Both the position numbers and the translations under genes were made by a program. From NCBI RefSeq assembly GCF_023101765.2, contig NC_064212.1, positions 8,246,001 through 8,310,000 on the forward strand: DNA of 64,000 bases. The letters are read 5' to 3'. This stretch comes from Spodoptera frugiperda (lineage: Eukaryota; Arthropoda; Insecta; Lepidoptera; Noctuidae). The notes under the pieces are model-generated. The model saw only the letters and a list, made by a program, of their open reading frames with translations, was not told the origin of the DNA and did no database searches. Numbering within the stretch: position 1 is the first letter of the stretch; every line of letters begins with the position of its first letter. Of this stretch, positions 1 through 11,090 are shown one piece after another.

Positions 1-2082
1 TGATCAGAATACGATGTTACTGTCATTGTCCGTGAAACATCAAATGCATCGTTATGGCACACGCGGACTGTCGTGATTCACCAGCGTGCATTTAGAAGGG
101 CTCACTGCTTACGTGGAACGGGGAACACTGTGTTTTATTTAGTCCAAGAGCATCTATTTGTACATAAAACCAATTTGAATGTTATTTAGTATTTTTATCT
201 TCTAGACTTCGTAGTTGTATGGTGATGTGAAATAGATGTTGTTGGACAACTGTGAGAGGTATCGAATGGGTATCTAATATTGAAGTCTGTGTATCGTATT
301 GCATGTAGGCTGAGGCATCAGTGCATTATGAGTTACCTATATCAAAGTTTTAACTAAAATGTATTCGAAATTTATTGTACGGGTCAAATTAGCATGTTAA
401 ATAATACCTTAAAATTGTTTTAGTTAGTAGATTTATGTAGGTAAATGTTCATCCGTTTATTTATTTTTCTTTGTCCGAAAAGTTCGTTTCAATTTATTGA
501 AATAGTGCTTGACGATTTTGTTTTTTGATGTTGTTCAATTAGGGTTTCATTTGAGTACCAACTATTTTGTAGAACCCTCATTTTCAATTTGCTGAACAGA
601 ATGGAAAATACATATAAAAAGTTAAGTCAATTTGGATTCATTAAAATATTTATTAACTTTTCTAAATTGTTCTGAAGTGAAAAGTAAAATTTAGCGAATT
701 CGTTATCAAATTGTTAATTGCCGAAGTTCATAAATATCCAATTAAGTTTTATTCAAAAGTTTAAAACTTGAAAAAATGTTTTGATTGCGTTTAAAGGACC
801 TCATTTTAAATTAAAGTTTTTAGTAGATCCTTTCATAATGCTCGTAGTAATTATAAATCAATAATTACTGACGACTACAGAAATAAAAAAAAAAGATATG
901 CAGAGTAGATAGGTAACCTAAAAAAGTTTTGTAAGTCAGTGATGTGAAACAGTAAGTATATTGGGTCGAACCCTAATTTATAAAACTAAATAAATGTATG
1001 TGCATCACTTATGTGCCACGGGCTCTTGATTTTAATGTAACTGTTATGCAATATTAGTTAAAAAATCATAGTGCATCTATCACAGAGTGCTGGTCGATGG
1101 CAAGTTTGGTTCACACCTCTATGGTCTATCTGTTCGTCCTAAACAACACACATTTCAAAACTCACATTAAAATTAATACACGAAGACGAAACCATTACTA
1201 ACTCACCTTACTAATAATTAAATTCGCCTCAAATTCAGGCAATTTCGAGTTTTCCAGTAAGCGCCTTGAATTGAGCGCGCGAATACCAAATTGCACCTCA
1301 CATTGAGGCATGAATGGGAACCATTCTAATTTTAAAAACATTTGGAACTGTCATTTTACTTGACAGTATCAAAATAGTGACAGCTTGAGTATTCTAAATA
1401 CACGCGTGATTTTTTTTAAATATCTTAGAATACAGATTAAAAAAGATTTTCTTTTTTACAATGTCGCATTGTTTTATTTCGAATGCTATCTATTACACAC
1501 CGTATCTATGACGTTTGATGCTGATTTATTATTAATCGATTGTTTTAGGATATAATTAAAACTCACGCGTGTAATATAATTACAGTTTGGTAAAACTGAA
1601 TGCACTAATAAAGTTTACAATCAATTTTTATATAAACATCAATATAGATTTTACAGAACAAAGAGCAATTCGCGCCTCGTTTTAATAAATTAGATATGGG
1701 CGCGGTATTTAGTTTAGCTCGCTTCGTTAAAATAGTTCAATTTTGTTTTAATACAAATAACGTTCATTTCGGAAACAATATGTATTGCTCTTTTATTTGC
1801 AAATATCGGAGCACGAATATTTGACTACTGATTTTAATCACGCTTTTCATCAATTAGCGTGGCAATTTAATGCCTTTTGTTAATTGATTGGAACTGTATG
1901 TACTATACAGTTGTTTGGAATAAGCCAACTTAGTTAGCTTGGAGGTAAAACTAATTAGGTACCTGCTATTTGTTACTCATATTCATTGTTTTAGATATAG
2001 TACCTACTGAATATGGGATTGTATTTGTGACGTGTAATTTATTACCATATGAAAAGTCCAAGAAGGAAGAAAATAGGTTTCT

Positions 2083-2204
2083 TAAGGGTCGGCAGAGCGC
2101 AAGTAATGCCCCAAGTGAGGCAAGCGTTCATAGGCCACGGTAACCACTTACCATCAGGTGGGCCGTGTGCTTTCTTGCCAACGTTGAGTTATAAAAAAAG
2201 CCAA
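2083..2204 (+). repeat. Degenerate lepidopteran LINE 3'-tail-like repeat
   Basis: The segment carries the motif GGTAACCACTTACCATCAGG followed by a GGGCCGT..TGC..TTGCCA stretch and a short A-run. From memory this is the 3' tail of a very common lepidopteran dispersed repeat. Related but distinct tails occur at 6381-6424/7398-7440 and 11553-11662. No coding remnant is visible. The family name is uncertain. Confidence 0.6.
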
Positions 2205-2761
2205 ACGTTCTACTACGAACAGTATGTTGCTGTAAAATATAAAGTACTTATTTTTAATAGTTTTTACTTCAGTATACCTAAATATATGGTCGACGTAGTA
2301 TTTAAATTTTCACAGTTTTCCACTCGTCACTTCAAAAATTTAATCTCGTAGGAATTTCCGAAAATGAAAAAAAAAGAAATAACCAAAATGAACGACGCAA
2401 CTACGAAATACGCAACGCGGTAAAATACTATCTCGCTATGGAAAATATTCCAGCAATCTTTTAACTGGGTACACGCATACACTGCTCAAACAATTTGAAG
2501 GCAAGCCTGTTATTCAACTATTTACCGACCGATCGAGTAAAGAGTTTACAAAGTTCATATACCAACTCCTAGGTTATTTATTAAGCCTTTGAGGTTCACT
2601 CAGGTTTACTTTAGAACATTCAAATTTACCAAACTGTAAGATTTACCGTGATTATGTTACTAGCTGGTAATTTTTAATTTTTGTTTTCCCTAGTTCATCG
2701 ATTCTTACTTACCTTTAATAGTCCTTTGTTTTGATTGATGCCCCTAAAGTCTTTGAATATT

Positions 2762-2962
2762 TATCATTAGAATTTGCAACGGGATATTTACCATGTTTAT
2801 TAATATCTTTGAGTTTACGATATTTCGGCACTGTTGCAAGCGCCATGATCACGGATGAACTGGAGTATATGCGGGTGGATGTTTATAAGGAGACAAATAG
2901 GTTTAATGTCTTTGTTGTTCATTTTTACCAACGTAAATATCCCGTTGCAAGTTCTAATGATA
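2762..2962. mobile_element. MITE with about 30-bp terminal inverted repeats
   Basis: A 201-bp element is bounded by inverted repeats at 2762-2791 and 2933-2962 that match at 29 of 30 positions; both contain TTGCAACGGGATATTTAC. The outermost bases are TA on both sides, which fits a TA target duplication of the Tc1/mariner type, but the flanks alone do not prove the superfamily. The interior has no transposase. The 90-codon open frame spanning it on the plus strand comes from the element. It sits about 180 bp upstream of a CadN exon. Confidence 0.75.
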
Positions 2963-3143
2963 TTGTTAGTGACCATATCAGTTTCAAAAAATTAAATATT
3001 TAGTTTTTCTTTGCAAATCAATAAAGTATCAATCTTATTTTTTGCCATAAATGTCGTCATGTGCATTAAGTAGCTGTTTTTGTTCGTAATTTTACTTTTA
3101 ATGGTGTAGGAAATTGTTGTTACAGCGTGTTTTGTATTTTCAG

Positions 3144-3333
3144 TTCGGGCATTGAGAACAACCCGACCGTGTTTTATCGGCTCATGCCCGGCTCCACGGC
3201 CCAGACCAACAAATTCCACACATTCTATTTACAACAAAGGGCAGACAACGGATTTACATGGGCCGATATAAAAGTTAACCACCCACTCGACTACGAGAGT
3301 ATCAAGGAGTACAATCTTACCATCCGAGTGGAG
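3144..3333 (+). CDS. CadN: CadN (neural cadherin) internal exon, cadherin-repeat ectodomain
   Basis: The exon encodes 63 codons plus one leading base of a split codon. It is bounded by a TTTTCAG acceptor (ends 3143) and a GAG|GTGAGT donor at 3333/3334. The peptide starts SGIENNPTVFYRLMPGST and ends with HPLDYESIKEYNLTIRVE. The LDYE segment is the cadherin-repeat signature otherwise written LDRE, and the whole peptide closely resembles insect N-cadherin from memory. CadN is a classical-type cadherin of neurons that mediates homophilic, calcium-dependent adhesion in axon targeting. The downstream phase is 0, matching the exon at 4175. Several open frames on the opposite strand here are shadows. 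Confidence 0.9.
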
Positions 3334-4174
3334 GTGAGTAAAGCTTTAATACAATATTAAGTTAAGGTATTAAAAACGTAGGTATTGCGAGTCCGAATAA
3401 TGAAACTGCCTACGTTAACGGTGTCATGAAATTGTTTTATAGTCTTTGTCACATTTAATTTACCGTTCGCTAGCATTGTGAACAATATTTCGGATTGTTA
3501 TTCAAATATTTGTTTTGTTTACATGCGTCCGGATTGTTTATGTATTGTTCGTGTGCACTGGCACAATATAACTCTGTGGTCGGAAGTAGTATCGCGTTTG
3601 GAACATATTAAATCCAATTAATTTTAGGAACAGTTCAACTAGTTCGTGTTGGCGTTACCTAATTGATGAACTGTGCGATATAAATAGCCTTTATTAGTGA
3701 TGGATTTGCTGATAAAGTATTAATAGCATATCATGTGTCGGAATTTGATTTTAAAATCGGACATCGAAAACGAGAATTTTGATATCGCACCACTTTTAAT
3801 ACGTCTCTAATATATTTTTATAATAAATATCACTAGACAGTCACGGCTTTTTCACGTAAATTAATTGAAAAAGCTCTACTAGTTTCTAATGAAAAGCTCT
3901 TCCTACCTAAGTAGTGCTGCGCGACGTTTCGACGTCGAGCAGCGCTACTCACCAGTTTTACTAGAGTCCCTCTGTGACTTCGTATAACTACGTGAGTGAA
4001 CAGTTATCTAAGTATATTTATTTTTGTCGTTGCTGACCGGCAGTGTCCTCATAATTTCCAATTAGACTTGCGATCATGTATTGCGAAAGTAGGATAACGT
4101 AGGAACATACCGAGATTGAAAACATAGAAACGCATTGAAAAATACCAATAAAAAACCAAATTCCATTCCCTTAG
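3334..4174 (+). other. CadN: CadN intron (841 bp)
   Basis: This short intron lies between two CadN exons, with GTGAGT at the 5' end and CCCTTAG at the 3' end. It is AT-rich except for a strong GC-rich hairpin at 3910-3949, listed separately. No coding segment is visible. Confidence 0.85.
3910..3949. repeat. GC-rich inverted repeat with TTCG loop
   Basis: Arms 3910-3927 and 3932-3949 pair at 16 of 18 positions and enclose a four-base TTCG loop. In the CadN transcript this would be a very stable stem with a UUCG tetraloop, about 225 bases before the next exon. It could equally be a remnant of a palindromic transposon. The surrounding intron is AT-rich, so the GC content stands out. Confidence 0.7.
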
Positions 4175-4357
4175 AACAACGGCGCCCAGCAACTGGCTTC
4201 CGAAGCGACGGTGTACATCATGCTCGAAGATGTGAACGACGAGATCCCGCTGTTCACTGAGCGGGAACAAGAGACGGTGTTGGAGGGCGAGCCCATCGGG
4301 ACCAAGGTGACGCAGGTCAACGCCATCGACAAGGACGGCACATTCCCTAACAACCAG
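4175..4357 (+). CDS. CadN: CadN internal exon, cadherin inter-repeat calcium linker and start of next repeat
   Basis: This 61-codon exon is in phase 0 at both ends, with an acceptor ending CCCTTAG at 4174 and a CAG|GTAAGG donor at 4357/4358. It opens NNGAQQLASEATVYIMLEDV and then shows NDEIPLF. DVNDEIP is the DxNDxxP calcium-binding linker that separates two cadherin repeats. The next repeat begins with VLEGEPIGTKVTQVNAIDKDG, containing the conserved acidic residue and the DxD-type calcium site. Joined to the previous exon the frame is continuous. The match to insect CadN is near complete from memory. The open frames on the minus strand over this exon are shadows. Confidence 0.92.
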
Positions 4358-5595
4358 GTAAGGATCCTTGAAATTTCGTCGAAACCACAAAAATATTAAG
4401 ATTCAGCTCAGTTTTTAGGCTGTTCGTCAGTTTACAAATAGGTACTATGTGCTGTTCAGGGGATTTTTATCGAGTTTGAAAGCAAAGTGAATGGATTATG
4501 GTCGCTTTTGCTCTGGCGTTTCGTATTATGAATTTTAATGCCAGGTTTGGTACCTACATTTTTCCTTAGCGACCAAGATAGAAATTATCAGAGTAATTTA
4601 ATTCTAATTTCCACGTGCACAACAATCGCGGCGGGTTTATTAAAAATGGCGCTCGTTCGAACGTTACACGTTTTTCGTATCTGTCATGTCAGAAGTTCAG
4701 AAACGTCGTCAATATTTAAACGATGTAAAAGGGAAGTTTGTTAGAATGTTTAAATATGTTTTTGAACGTGTTCAATCTTTACATTTGATATACATTTTTG
4801 TATGTACATACATAAATGCGTAAAAGTTTAGATATTTCAAATCGGAGCCTCTAATTGTTACCAGTTTATGGAAAATACTCGCCCTTAAATTATAGGAATC
4901 CACTTTAATGGCGAAAAAGTATGCTACATCTAAAATATGCTCCTATACTTACGCTCAACGGGTTCCTAACAAAAAAATCAATGATCATGAATAGAAAATG
5001 ACAGTTCAATACTAAGTACCATCGCTGCAATCAAGCTTCAAGCCGGCAGCCATCGGCATCAGGCACGAATAAAAAGTTAAATCCTATTTTATAGACAATC
5101 GAATGAATCCAATGTCAATTTATTTCGAATCTCGAACTCAGCTCTCTAGAATCCATAGCTTAAAATAGGTTTTTTATGACTAAAACCTTTTTTTACTTTA
5201 TTCTACTTAATTAACCGTTCAACACTAATGAGTTGTTTAGATAGTGGCTTAAGCAAATTATGGAATTCGCTACCTCGTGTTTAACCTCCATTTCCAGCTT
5301 TTTCTTGCAGAATATAAAGCTTTATATATTTTTAACAATGAAATTCCTACCGTATGAAGGTAAATATAACATATTTTCATACTTTTCTCTCCTTTGAGAA
5401 GGAAAGCCACGTGTTGGTGAGGTTGAATACTGTTGACGCTTGTAAGGTTTGCTGTGTATTGTCACGTTTCTATTTATCGGATTTTGTGATAAATATTTAT
5501 ATTTATGATCTCCTGGAATCGACATGATAATCTTTGTTAGTATTTAAATCTTTTGTATCGTTCCGCAATAAGCCACTCAGAAAGATTATATTCTC

Positions 5596-5792
5596 TTAAG
5601 GTACGCGTCCACAGGCCCGCATCGTACGCATCGCACGCAGCGGATTTTAGTTTGTCTTGTATAGAAACTCATACAACTGCGTCCACTGATCCGCATCGTA
5701 CGGACCGCATCATCGGCAATGCTTACATGCGATGCGTACCGATGACGTCATACGGAATGCGTACGATGCGGGCCTGTGGACGCTTACCTTTA
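5596..5792. mobile_element. PIF/Harbinger-type MITE with TTA target duplication
   Basis: The element spans 5599-5789 and is flanked by TTA at 5596-5598 and 5790-5792, the 3-bp duplication typical of PIF/Harbinger transposons. The inverted repeats start AGGTAMGCGTCCACAGG and match at 32 of 33 positions (5599-5631 against 5757-5789). The interior carries more copies of CGCATCGTACG-like motifs. There is no transposase, so it is non-autonomous. The short open frames overlapping it on both strands are products of the palindromic sequence. Confidence 0.82.
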
Positions 5793-6424
5793 GACAGCAC
5801 CAGTCAAGTATACGACCAAAATAACTACTTAAATAGAAACTCGTAAGGTTCTCTACACTCTCAAACTTTGCAGGTACCACGTCTACCAGAAAGTTTGCGT
5901 AGGTACATAGGTACATTGACCCTCAAAATTATAACTGCGAACCTCTATTAACAGCACAAGTTTCTAACGCTAAAGTTATTTCAAATAAAGGTGGAAAACG
6001 GAATATCGTGGTTATCTCTTTTCCCAAGGTAAAAATTAACCAAAACCATTTCGTTGTTTGTTTATTATTCATTAAACTCCTTTTTTATAGCCCCATTAAC
6101 CTCACAGTTAAAGTCTTGTACACAAAGGAGCGGTCTCGTTGTTTTTGGATTGGGGATTTCAAAAACAATTTCCCGATAAACGTTTTTCTCTGATGTGTGA
6201 CGGGCCTTAAAAAGAGGGGATTTATTAACGTTCTAATTAGCGATTTTTCCTGTTTGTTGTAACTTTCTGAAACCTAATATGGGACTGATATGGACAGACA
6301 GGACATACGTCCAATTTGTCATAAGTGTATTTTCGTGATACATTGGTACATTCGGCAAATATGTCAAATCTTATATCAATAAGGCCAGCAACGCACCTGT
6401 GACTCCTCTAGTGTTGCGGGTGTT

Positions 6425-7389
6425 TAGGGATTGCAATCCGGTATCATTTTCAATCCGGCCGGATTTTACCGGATTGATGCTAATCCGGCCGGATCCGTCC
6501 GGATCCGGCCGGATTTTAAATTTACTTAGAACCTAGTATTTGGTGGTTTTTAGTTTTGATAATAATGTATAAAAAGAAAATAAAATACCTTTTTTTATAT
6601 TTTTTGGTATTAATTGTAATTTTTGGTACTATTTGTTTAATACAAATTAAAATTTATTTTAATTAAAAAAAATAGTTTCATAATTTTAAATTATTCAAAT
6701 TTTAAATTATGAAACTATTTTTAATAATAAAGTAATCAGTCTGACTCTCACTTATTGCTGTACCTATTTATGTAAGTATCTGAAAGTACTAAAAAAAGTA
6801 ATAATAATACTATTAAACTCTTATTAATAATCTACACAGTTATATAACAAAACAGTCTTTTAAATTTGTACTTATAAAATCAACAACTTCAGTTCATAAT
6901 ACTAAGAAACAAAACAAGAAGCATTTATTTTTTGCAATGCAAAATTCAAATGAAAATTATTTCTGTGCCTGAAAAAACGATCTAATAAAATAAATAGTGT
7001 ATATTGTACTGTCTCCTAGTCTGCTTCTGATGGCACTACAAATATAACCTGCGGCAGAAAAGGCCCTTTCTGCCTCAACACTGGTTGGCCTAATCGCCAT
7101 CAAGTAACTGTAGATCAGCAAAATGTGTTTTCCTTTTACTCCTTCTACTTCATACGCAGTCATTTCTTTTTTAAGTATTTTCTCTCGGCATTAATGACAT
7201 GGAATCAGAATCGGAATTGGAATCTATATTTTCGTCTGCTGTTTCTGTCACATTTTCATCGCGTTCGCGTATTTTTTGCTTTACCGGATCCGCCACCGGA
7301 TCCGGCGCCGACTCACCGGATCCGGTAGGTCCAAAAACACGCCGGATCCGCCGGATTACCGGATCCGCCGGACCGGATTGCAATCCCTA
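6425..7389 (-). mobile_element. Non-autonomous hAT transposon, 965 bp
   Basis: The ends are perfect inverted repeats TAGGGATTGCAATCCGG (6425-6441) and its complement (7373-7389). They are flanked by an identical 8-bp duplication CGGGTGTT at 6417-6424 and 7390-7397. An 8-bp duplication is the hAT hallmark. Both subterminal regions are packed with CCGGAT/ATCCGG motifs, about 6445-6520 and 7285-7380, which look like transposase-binding repeats. A 19-bp hairpin lies at 6668-6722. A C-terminal transposase remnant is present on the minus strand; the rest of the transposase is missing. The clean ends suggest a fairly recent insertion. Confidence 0.9.
6957..7163 (-). pseudogene. hAT transposase C-terminal (dimerisation, hATC) remnant
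   Basis: The 68-codon frame contains RPTSVEAERAFSAAGYICSA, then IRSRLGDSTI and a final FIRSFF. The order SVEAERAFSxxG...IRSRL is the signature of the hATC dimerisation domain at the end of hAT transposases. The catalytic region that should precede it is absent. A separate minus-strand frame just upstream (about 7171-7260) is rich in Glu, Asp and Ser and may be a leftover linker. It lies inside the hAT element at 6425-7389 and cannot encode a working enzyme. Confidence 0.85.
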
Positions 7390-7759
7390 CGGGTGTTATC
7401 AGGTGACTCGTCTGCTCGTTTCCCACCTATTCCATAAAATAAAAAAAACTATAAATTAACTATTCGCTCATTCGAATTGCATGATAATGCCACTTTTTAG
7501 AAGGCTGTTCTGTGCCACTAGTGTTAATGGAGGGCAGTTCAGATTCTGGTGAATATTTTACTCGTAGTCAGACTATTACTCTTCGGGGAGCTGAGGTCTC
7601 TGGATTCTGGAGTAGCAGTTTAGAATGGTTACATATTTAAACACAGTTTCAAGTTAAGCAAAGCTTAGCCTTAACGGGTGGTCCGCGGGGCTATAATTTA
7701 GTCAAAAGTCGGTTCTTACATCTGTACTTATTTACCTACTCACGCAATTTTTTTAAAAA

Positions 7760-7945
7760 CGTTGCTCCACATTAGTTTTTTCTCCTGTGTCGTGGGTGTG
7801 TCTATAAACATACAAATTCACATACATATTTAACCAGAACCAAAACAACAATTTATGGATCACACAAAGCGGTGCTCCATGCGGGATTCAAACCCGCTAT
7901 GCGTTGCGCGGCAGCCGGGTACCCAGGCACCGCTTCAACCGTATA
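7760..7945 (-). repeat. SINE-like repeat with tRNA-like head
   Basis: Read on the minus strand, 7934-7868 contains a perfect 7-bp end stem AGCGGTG/CACCGCT and a T-arm GCGGGTTTGAATCCCGC with a box-B-like core. The central part is about 11 bases too short for a tRNA, and six extra bases separate the T-arm from the end stem. It is therefore a tRNA-like SINE head, not a tRNA gene. The adjoining plus-strand part CCTGTGTCGTGGGTGTG and the run to ATGGATCACACAAAG match a common lepidopteran repeat from memory. The outer limits are approximate. Confidence 0.65.
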
Positions 7946-8216
7946 ATCTGTACCTTCTACTTGTTTCTGATGTTGATCATTATTTTTTGACATAAATAAG
8001 TTGTTTTGACACAAGTGCGCAATCTTCTATGATTTTATTTACTAGACCTTAGATTTATGAAAGTTATAGTCTTATAGGATCAGTGTAATCCCTTACACTC
8101 TTTTATGCTGGTATAAGAGACACAATAGAAAACTCATTATGTATAGCGTAGATCTGCACTCCAGCATACTATGAGTTAATATTATATGTAACTAAATCTG
8201 TAAATGTAAACCATAC

Positions 8217-8235
8217 ATACACACACACACACACA
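8217..8235. repeat. (AC)n microsatellite
   Basis: An uninterrupted AC dinucleotide run of about nine units follows a CATACATAC lead-in and ends in ATGCAT. Confidence 0.9.
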
Positions 8236-10457
8236 TGCATAGATACAAGATGTACTGTGGCATTAGTTGACTAGAGCGTAATCAATTTGCTTGTTAAATC
8301 GGTTTAGGAATAGCTCCTTTAGCCTCCTATATTCGGCGAGCAGTAACCAAAAGGCAGATATTATACATTATGTATGGGTAGTTTAACTTTGGCAGATGCG
8401 CCCTGGAATTAATTCCAGACGAGAAACACGGTGATAAGAATAATAATACTTTACTGTGTTATGGTGGTATGCTTATAAAAAGAATGGTAAATGAAATGTT
8501 ACTGGTTACCACCACTAATTACTATAGCACTGTATAGTGTATGTTTCACTCAGTCGCCAGTCTGGTCGCACGTGTTATCTTTTAGAGGTCCATTTTGATA
8601 CTGTCGCATTGTGGTATGGCGACTCTCGCATCTATATGATGTGTAGTTTTGGTACCTTACGGACACCGTACGGTGAAAATATAACCCTAAGAGACGAGGT
8701 GGTGAGAAACCTATTTTACTCTTCTGTCTCCATACGGCAGTATCTAATAGAAATCTAAATAAAACTTAGTTTTATTTCAAAAGGAAATAAAACCCAAGTC
8801 TATTCACAAGATCATGAAAGCCATTAAAACACTATGCATTATTAATTCATATTTTGTGAAACAATCAAGTTGTTTTAAAATAACACAACAAATGGAAACT
8901 TTAATTAGAACAAACAACTGTAAAATTAATTTATAATTCTGATGTTTCAATAATAACTTTTGATTGGGATTGTTGTAATAATGTTGAACTCTAAACGTTT
9001 TGCGTAGTACGTTGTGATGTCAGGTACACTTGAAGGCTTTCGATACAAAAATATTTACTTGGATCCCATGTCCATATATTATAAAGTGAGTGGCGAAAGT
9101 GCTCTCAATATTCACCTCACTAATACGAACACGAAACGTACATTTTCTACACATTTAATGGAAGCGACTCGCTACAGAATACACGCAAGGGCTATTTATG
9201 TACTTCTACATACTTACTGATGCGTGACTTGTTATGTATCATAAAATCCGTGTTGACCTTTCGTCCTAACAACACCGATAAGGCAGGGTTTGGGTACTTG
9301 TAACTTTAATGTCAAATGTACTATGTAAACTAAAGCGGGTTTGATATCAGCATTCAAGCCCCGTGATACTTACTTTCATACGTTTTATATTTTATGGCCT
9401 TTTGTGTTTCGTCTCCTACACAAATCCTTTAAATCCTCGTACTACATACATATAATTACGCGATAATAAAACGTCTTATTGTTGGTTGCTGCGGCTGCCA
9501 CCCCTTTGCCATAAACGTCCAGTCCTTCAGAATGGCTACGAGCGGTGCTCACTTTTATAATATTAATTCATCGTTGTACGTGCTCCACGGGCGTATATTC
9601 GTTGCGTGAACCATTTCTGTATATTTAAACCTACAATTTTAATTAATCCACGATAACATGCAGAGACACGACGCGACCGTTCGGCGCGTATATATTTTTG
9701 TACAAATATGCAACTGTTACAATTTACTGTGCCTATAATTTTCGGTAGCGCGAGGGAATAAAAATGCAATTTTCAACCGTTGTGATTGCGCTTTGGATTG
9801 GTGCGCAATCGTGAATAATTAAATACATGGCCTTCGTTTAGTATGTGGACTTTTGAACTTCACTGTATGTGTATAGAGAAATATATTATTCGTATTGTTT
9901 CTTCTTGCTATCTAAGTATCTCAGCAGCCATCTTTGTAACAACTACTTAATCAGCATTTATTCATAGTGTCACAAAGAAATAAAATATTGAAGAAAAAAA
10001 TGTCGTCATTTCTTCGTTTTTTCCTTTACACTCTAGTAACTGTTAGTGAATATAACTCTTGAAGACTATTCCGTTTGCTACAGTGCGTATAGAGCTGTAA
10101 TAAATCTCGGTTATAATATTCTAACAACATCTCCGACCGAGAAAATTGTAACGCAGTTTGTTTAAGTACGTAAGTCTGATGGAAGACCTATTTGTCGCGT
10201 AAAGTGCTAGGTTTCAGATGAGTAAAAGAGATGGTTTTACTCGTACCTAAGATTTTTCCTATTTTATTTTTACTACTGAGGGACGAAAATGGATACGTAG
10301 TAAATGTTTTTCTGCATAAAGAAGAAGGTTTATTTGTATATTGCATGACTTTTTATTCTCTAGAGGTGAAAGCAGAGTTGTGTTACACTGAGTACACTCT
10401 TTGTTAGTTATGTTTAGAGTGTCATACTCATTATCATAGAGAAAATATCGATAAAAT

Positions 10458-10630
10458 CTTACTAATATTATTTTTGTTTATATGTTTGCTTGTTAGTCTT
10501 TCACGTCAAAATGGCTGAAGGGATTTAGATGAAATTTAGAACAGGGGAAGATTATATTCTGCAATAAAATATAGGCTACATTTTATCCTACGGGAACGCG
10601 GGCGAAGCCGCTGCCAGAAGATAACCTAGT
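10458..10630 (+). mobile_element. Helitron-like dispersed repeat
   Basis: The copy starts ACTAATATTATTTTTG and runs through AAAATGGCTGAAGGGATTTA and TATAGGCTACATTTTATCC to GCGGGCGAAGCCGCTGCC. It ends CTAG followed by T at 10626-10630. A CTRR end preceded by a short GC-rich hairpin and followed by T is what Helitrons show. From memory this is one of the most abundant lepidopteran repeats. No coding sequence. The Helitron class is an inference; membership in a dispersed family is firmer. A minus-strand relative is at 62805-62943. Confidence 0.6.
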
Positions 10631-10885
10631 CTAGAAAAATCTTAGTCTAGGTAGGTAGTTAGTCTTGTGTTTTACTGAAAATTAGGTACCATACCATAAA
10701 ACCTAATAACAGTACTTTACCAAGGACTAACCTGAAAACCTGAAACTTCTTGTATGTGTACCTTATTAATATTAAAGTTTGTTTGTACATATTTGAAATT
10801 GCTGAATAGATTGGATAGACAACATTTGGTACACAGTTCATGGCCTAGGTAGACAGAGAGAACATGTTTATCGGTAACACGAACA

Positions 10886-11090
10886 GTACCCTTAGTATGA
10901 GTTTGCTTTACCTCCAACGAAAACGAAACGAAGGCGCGTACGGCGCTCTGATTGGCCGACGCGAATAAATCAACCAATGAGAGAGCCGAACGCGCTCTCA
11001 TTTCGTTTTCATTCGACGTAGAGCCAACTCGCACTAAGGGTACTGATTGGCCGGCTCGAATAAACCAACCAATCAGCGCATACTAAGGTA
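10886..11090. mobile_element. MITE with partly duplicated core and right end
   Basis: The main element is bounded by GTACCCTTAGTATGAGTTTG at 10886 and the complementary GCACTAAGGGTAC ending at 11043, with inverted repeats of about 26 bp. TA at both borders would fit a Tc1/mariner-type duplication. Inside is CTGATTGGCCGACGCGAATA followed by AATCAACCAATGAG. Directly after the right end, 11043-11080 repeats this core as CTGATTGGCCGGCTCGAATA and AACCAACCAATCAG. It then ends in a second right end CATACTAAGGTA at 11079-11090. Confidence 0.75.

Larger units (their letters stand above)
1..3143 (+). other. CadN: CadN intron, upstream part (window edge)
   Basis: This is AT-rich non-coding sequence read as the 3' part of the CadN intron that precedes the exon at 3144. 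It ends in a pyrimidine-rich tract and an AG acceptor at 3142-3143. Bases 1-2080 show nothing I recognise beyond short AT-rich inverted repeats such as 847-867. A degraded LINE tail lies at 2083-2204 and a MITE at 2762-2962. The open frames of about 100 codons here overlap these repeats and are not considered genes. Confidence 0.7.
6381..7440. repeat. Older dispersed repeat split by a hAT insertion
   Basis: Bases 6381-6424 and 7398-7440 together read as one copy of the repeat also seen at 11553-11662: GGCCAGCAACGCACCTGTGA, CTCCTCTAGTGTTGCGGGTG, then AGGTGACTCGTCTGCTCGTT. It has been interrupted by the hAT element at 6425-7389, which duplicated 8 bp of it. From memory it belongs to a family common in lepidopteran introns, but its class is uncertain. 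Confidence 0.7.

Noticed and set aside
7868..7934. tRNA gene on the minus strand
   Set aside because: The acceptor-like stem and T-arm are perfect, but the middle is about 11 bases too short and six extra bases follow the T-arm. The flanks match a SINE, so it is annotated as a repeat.
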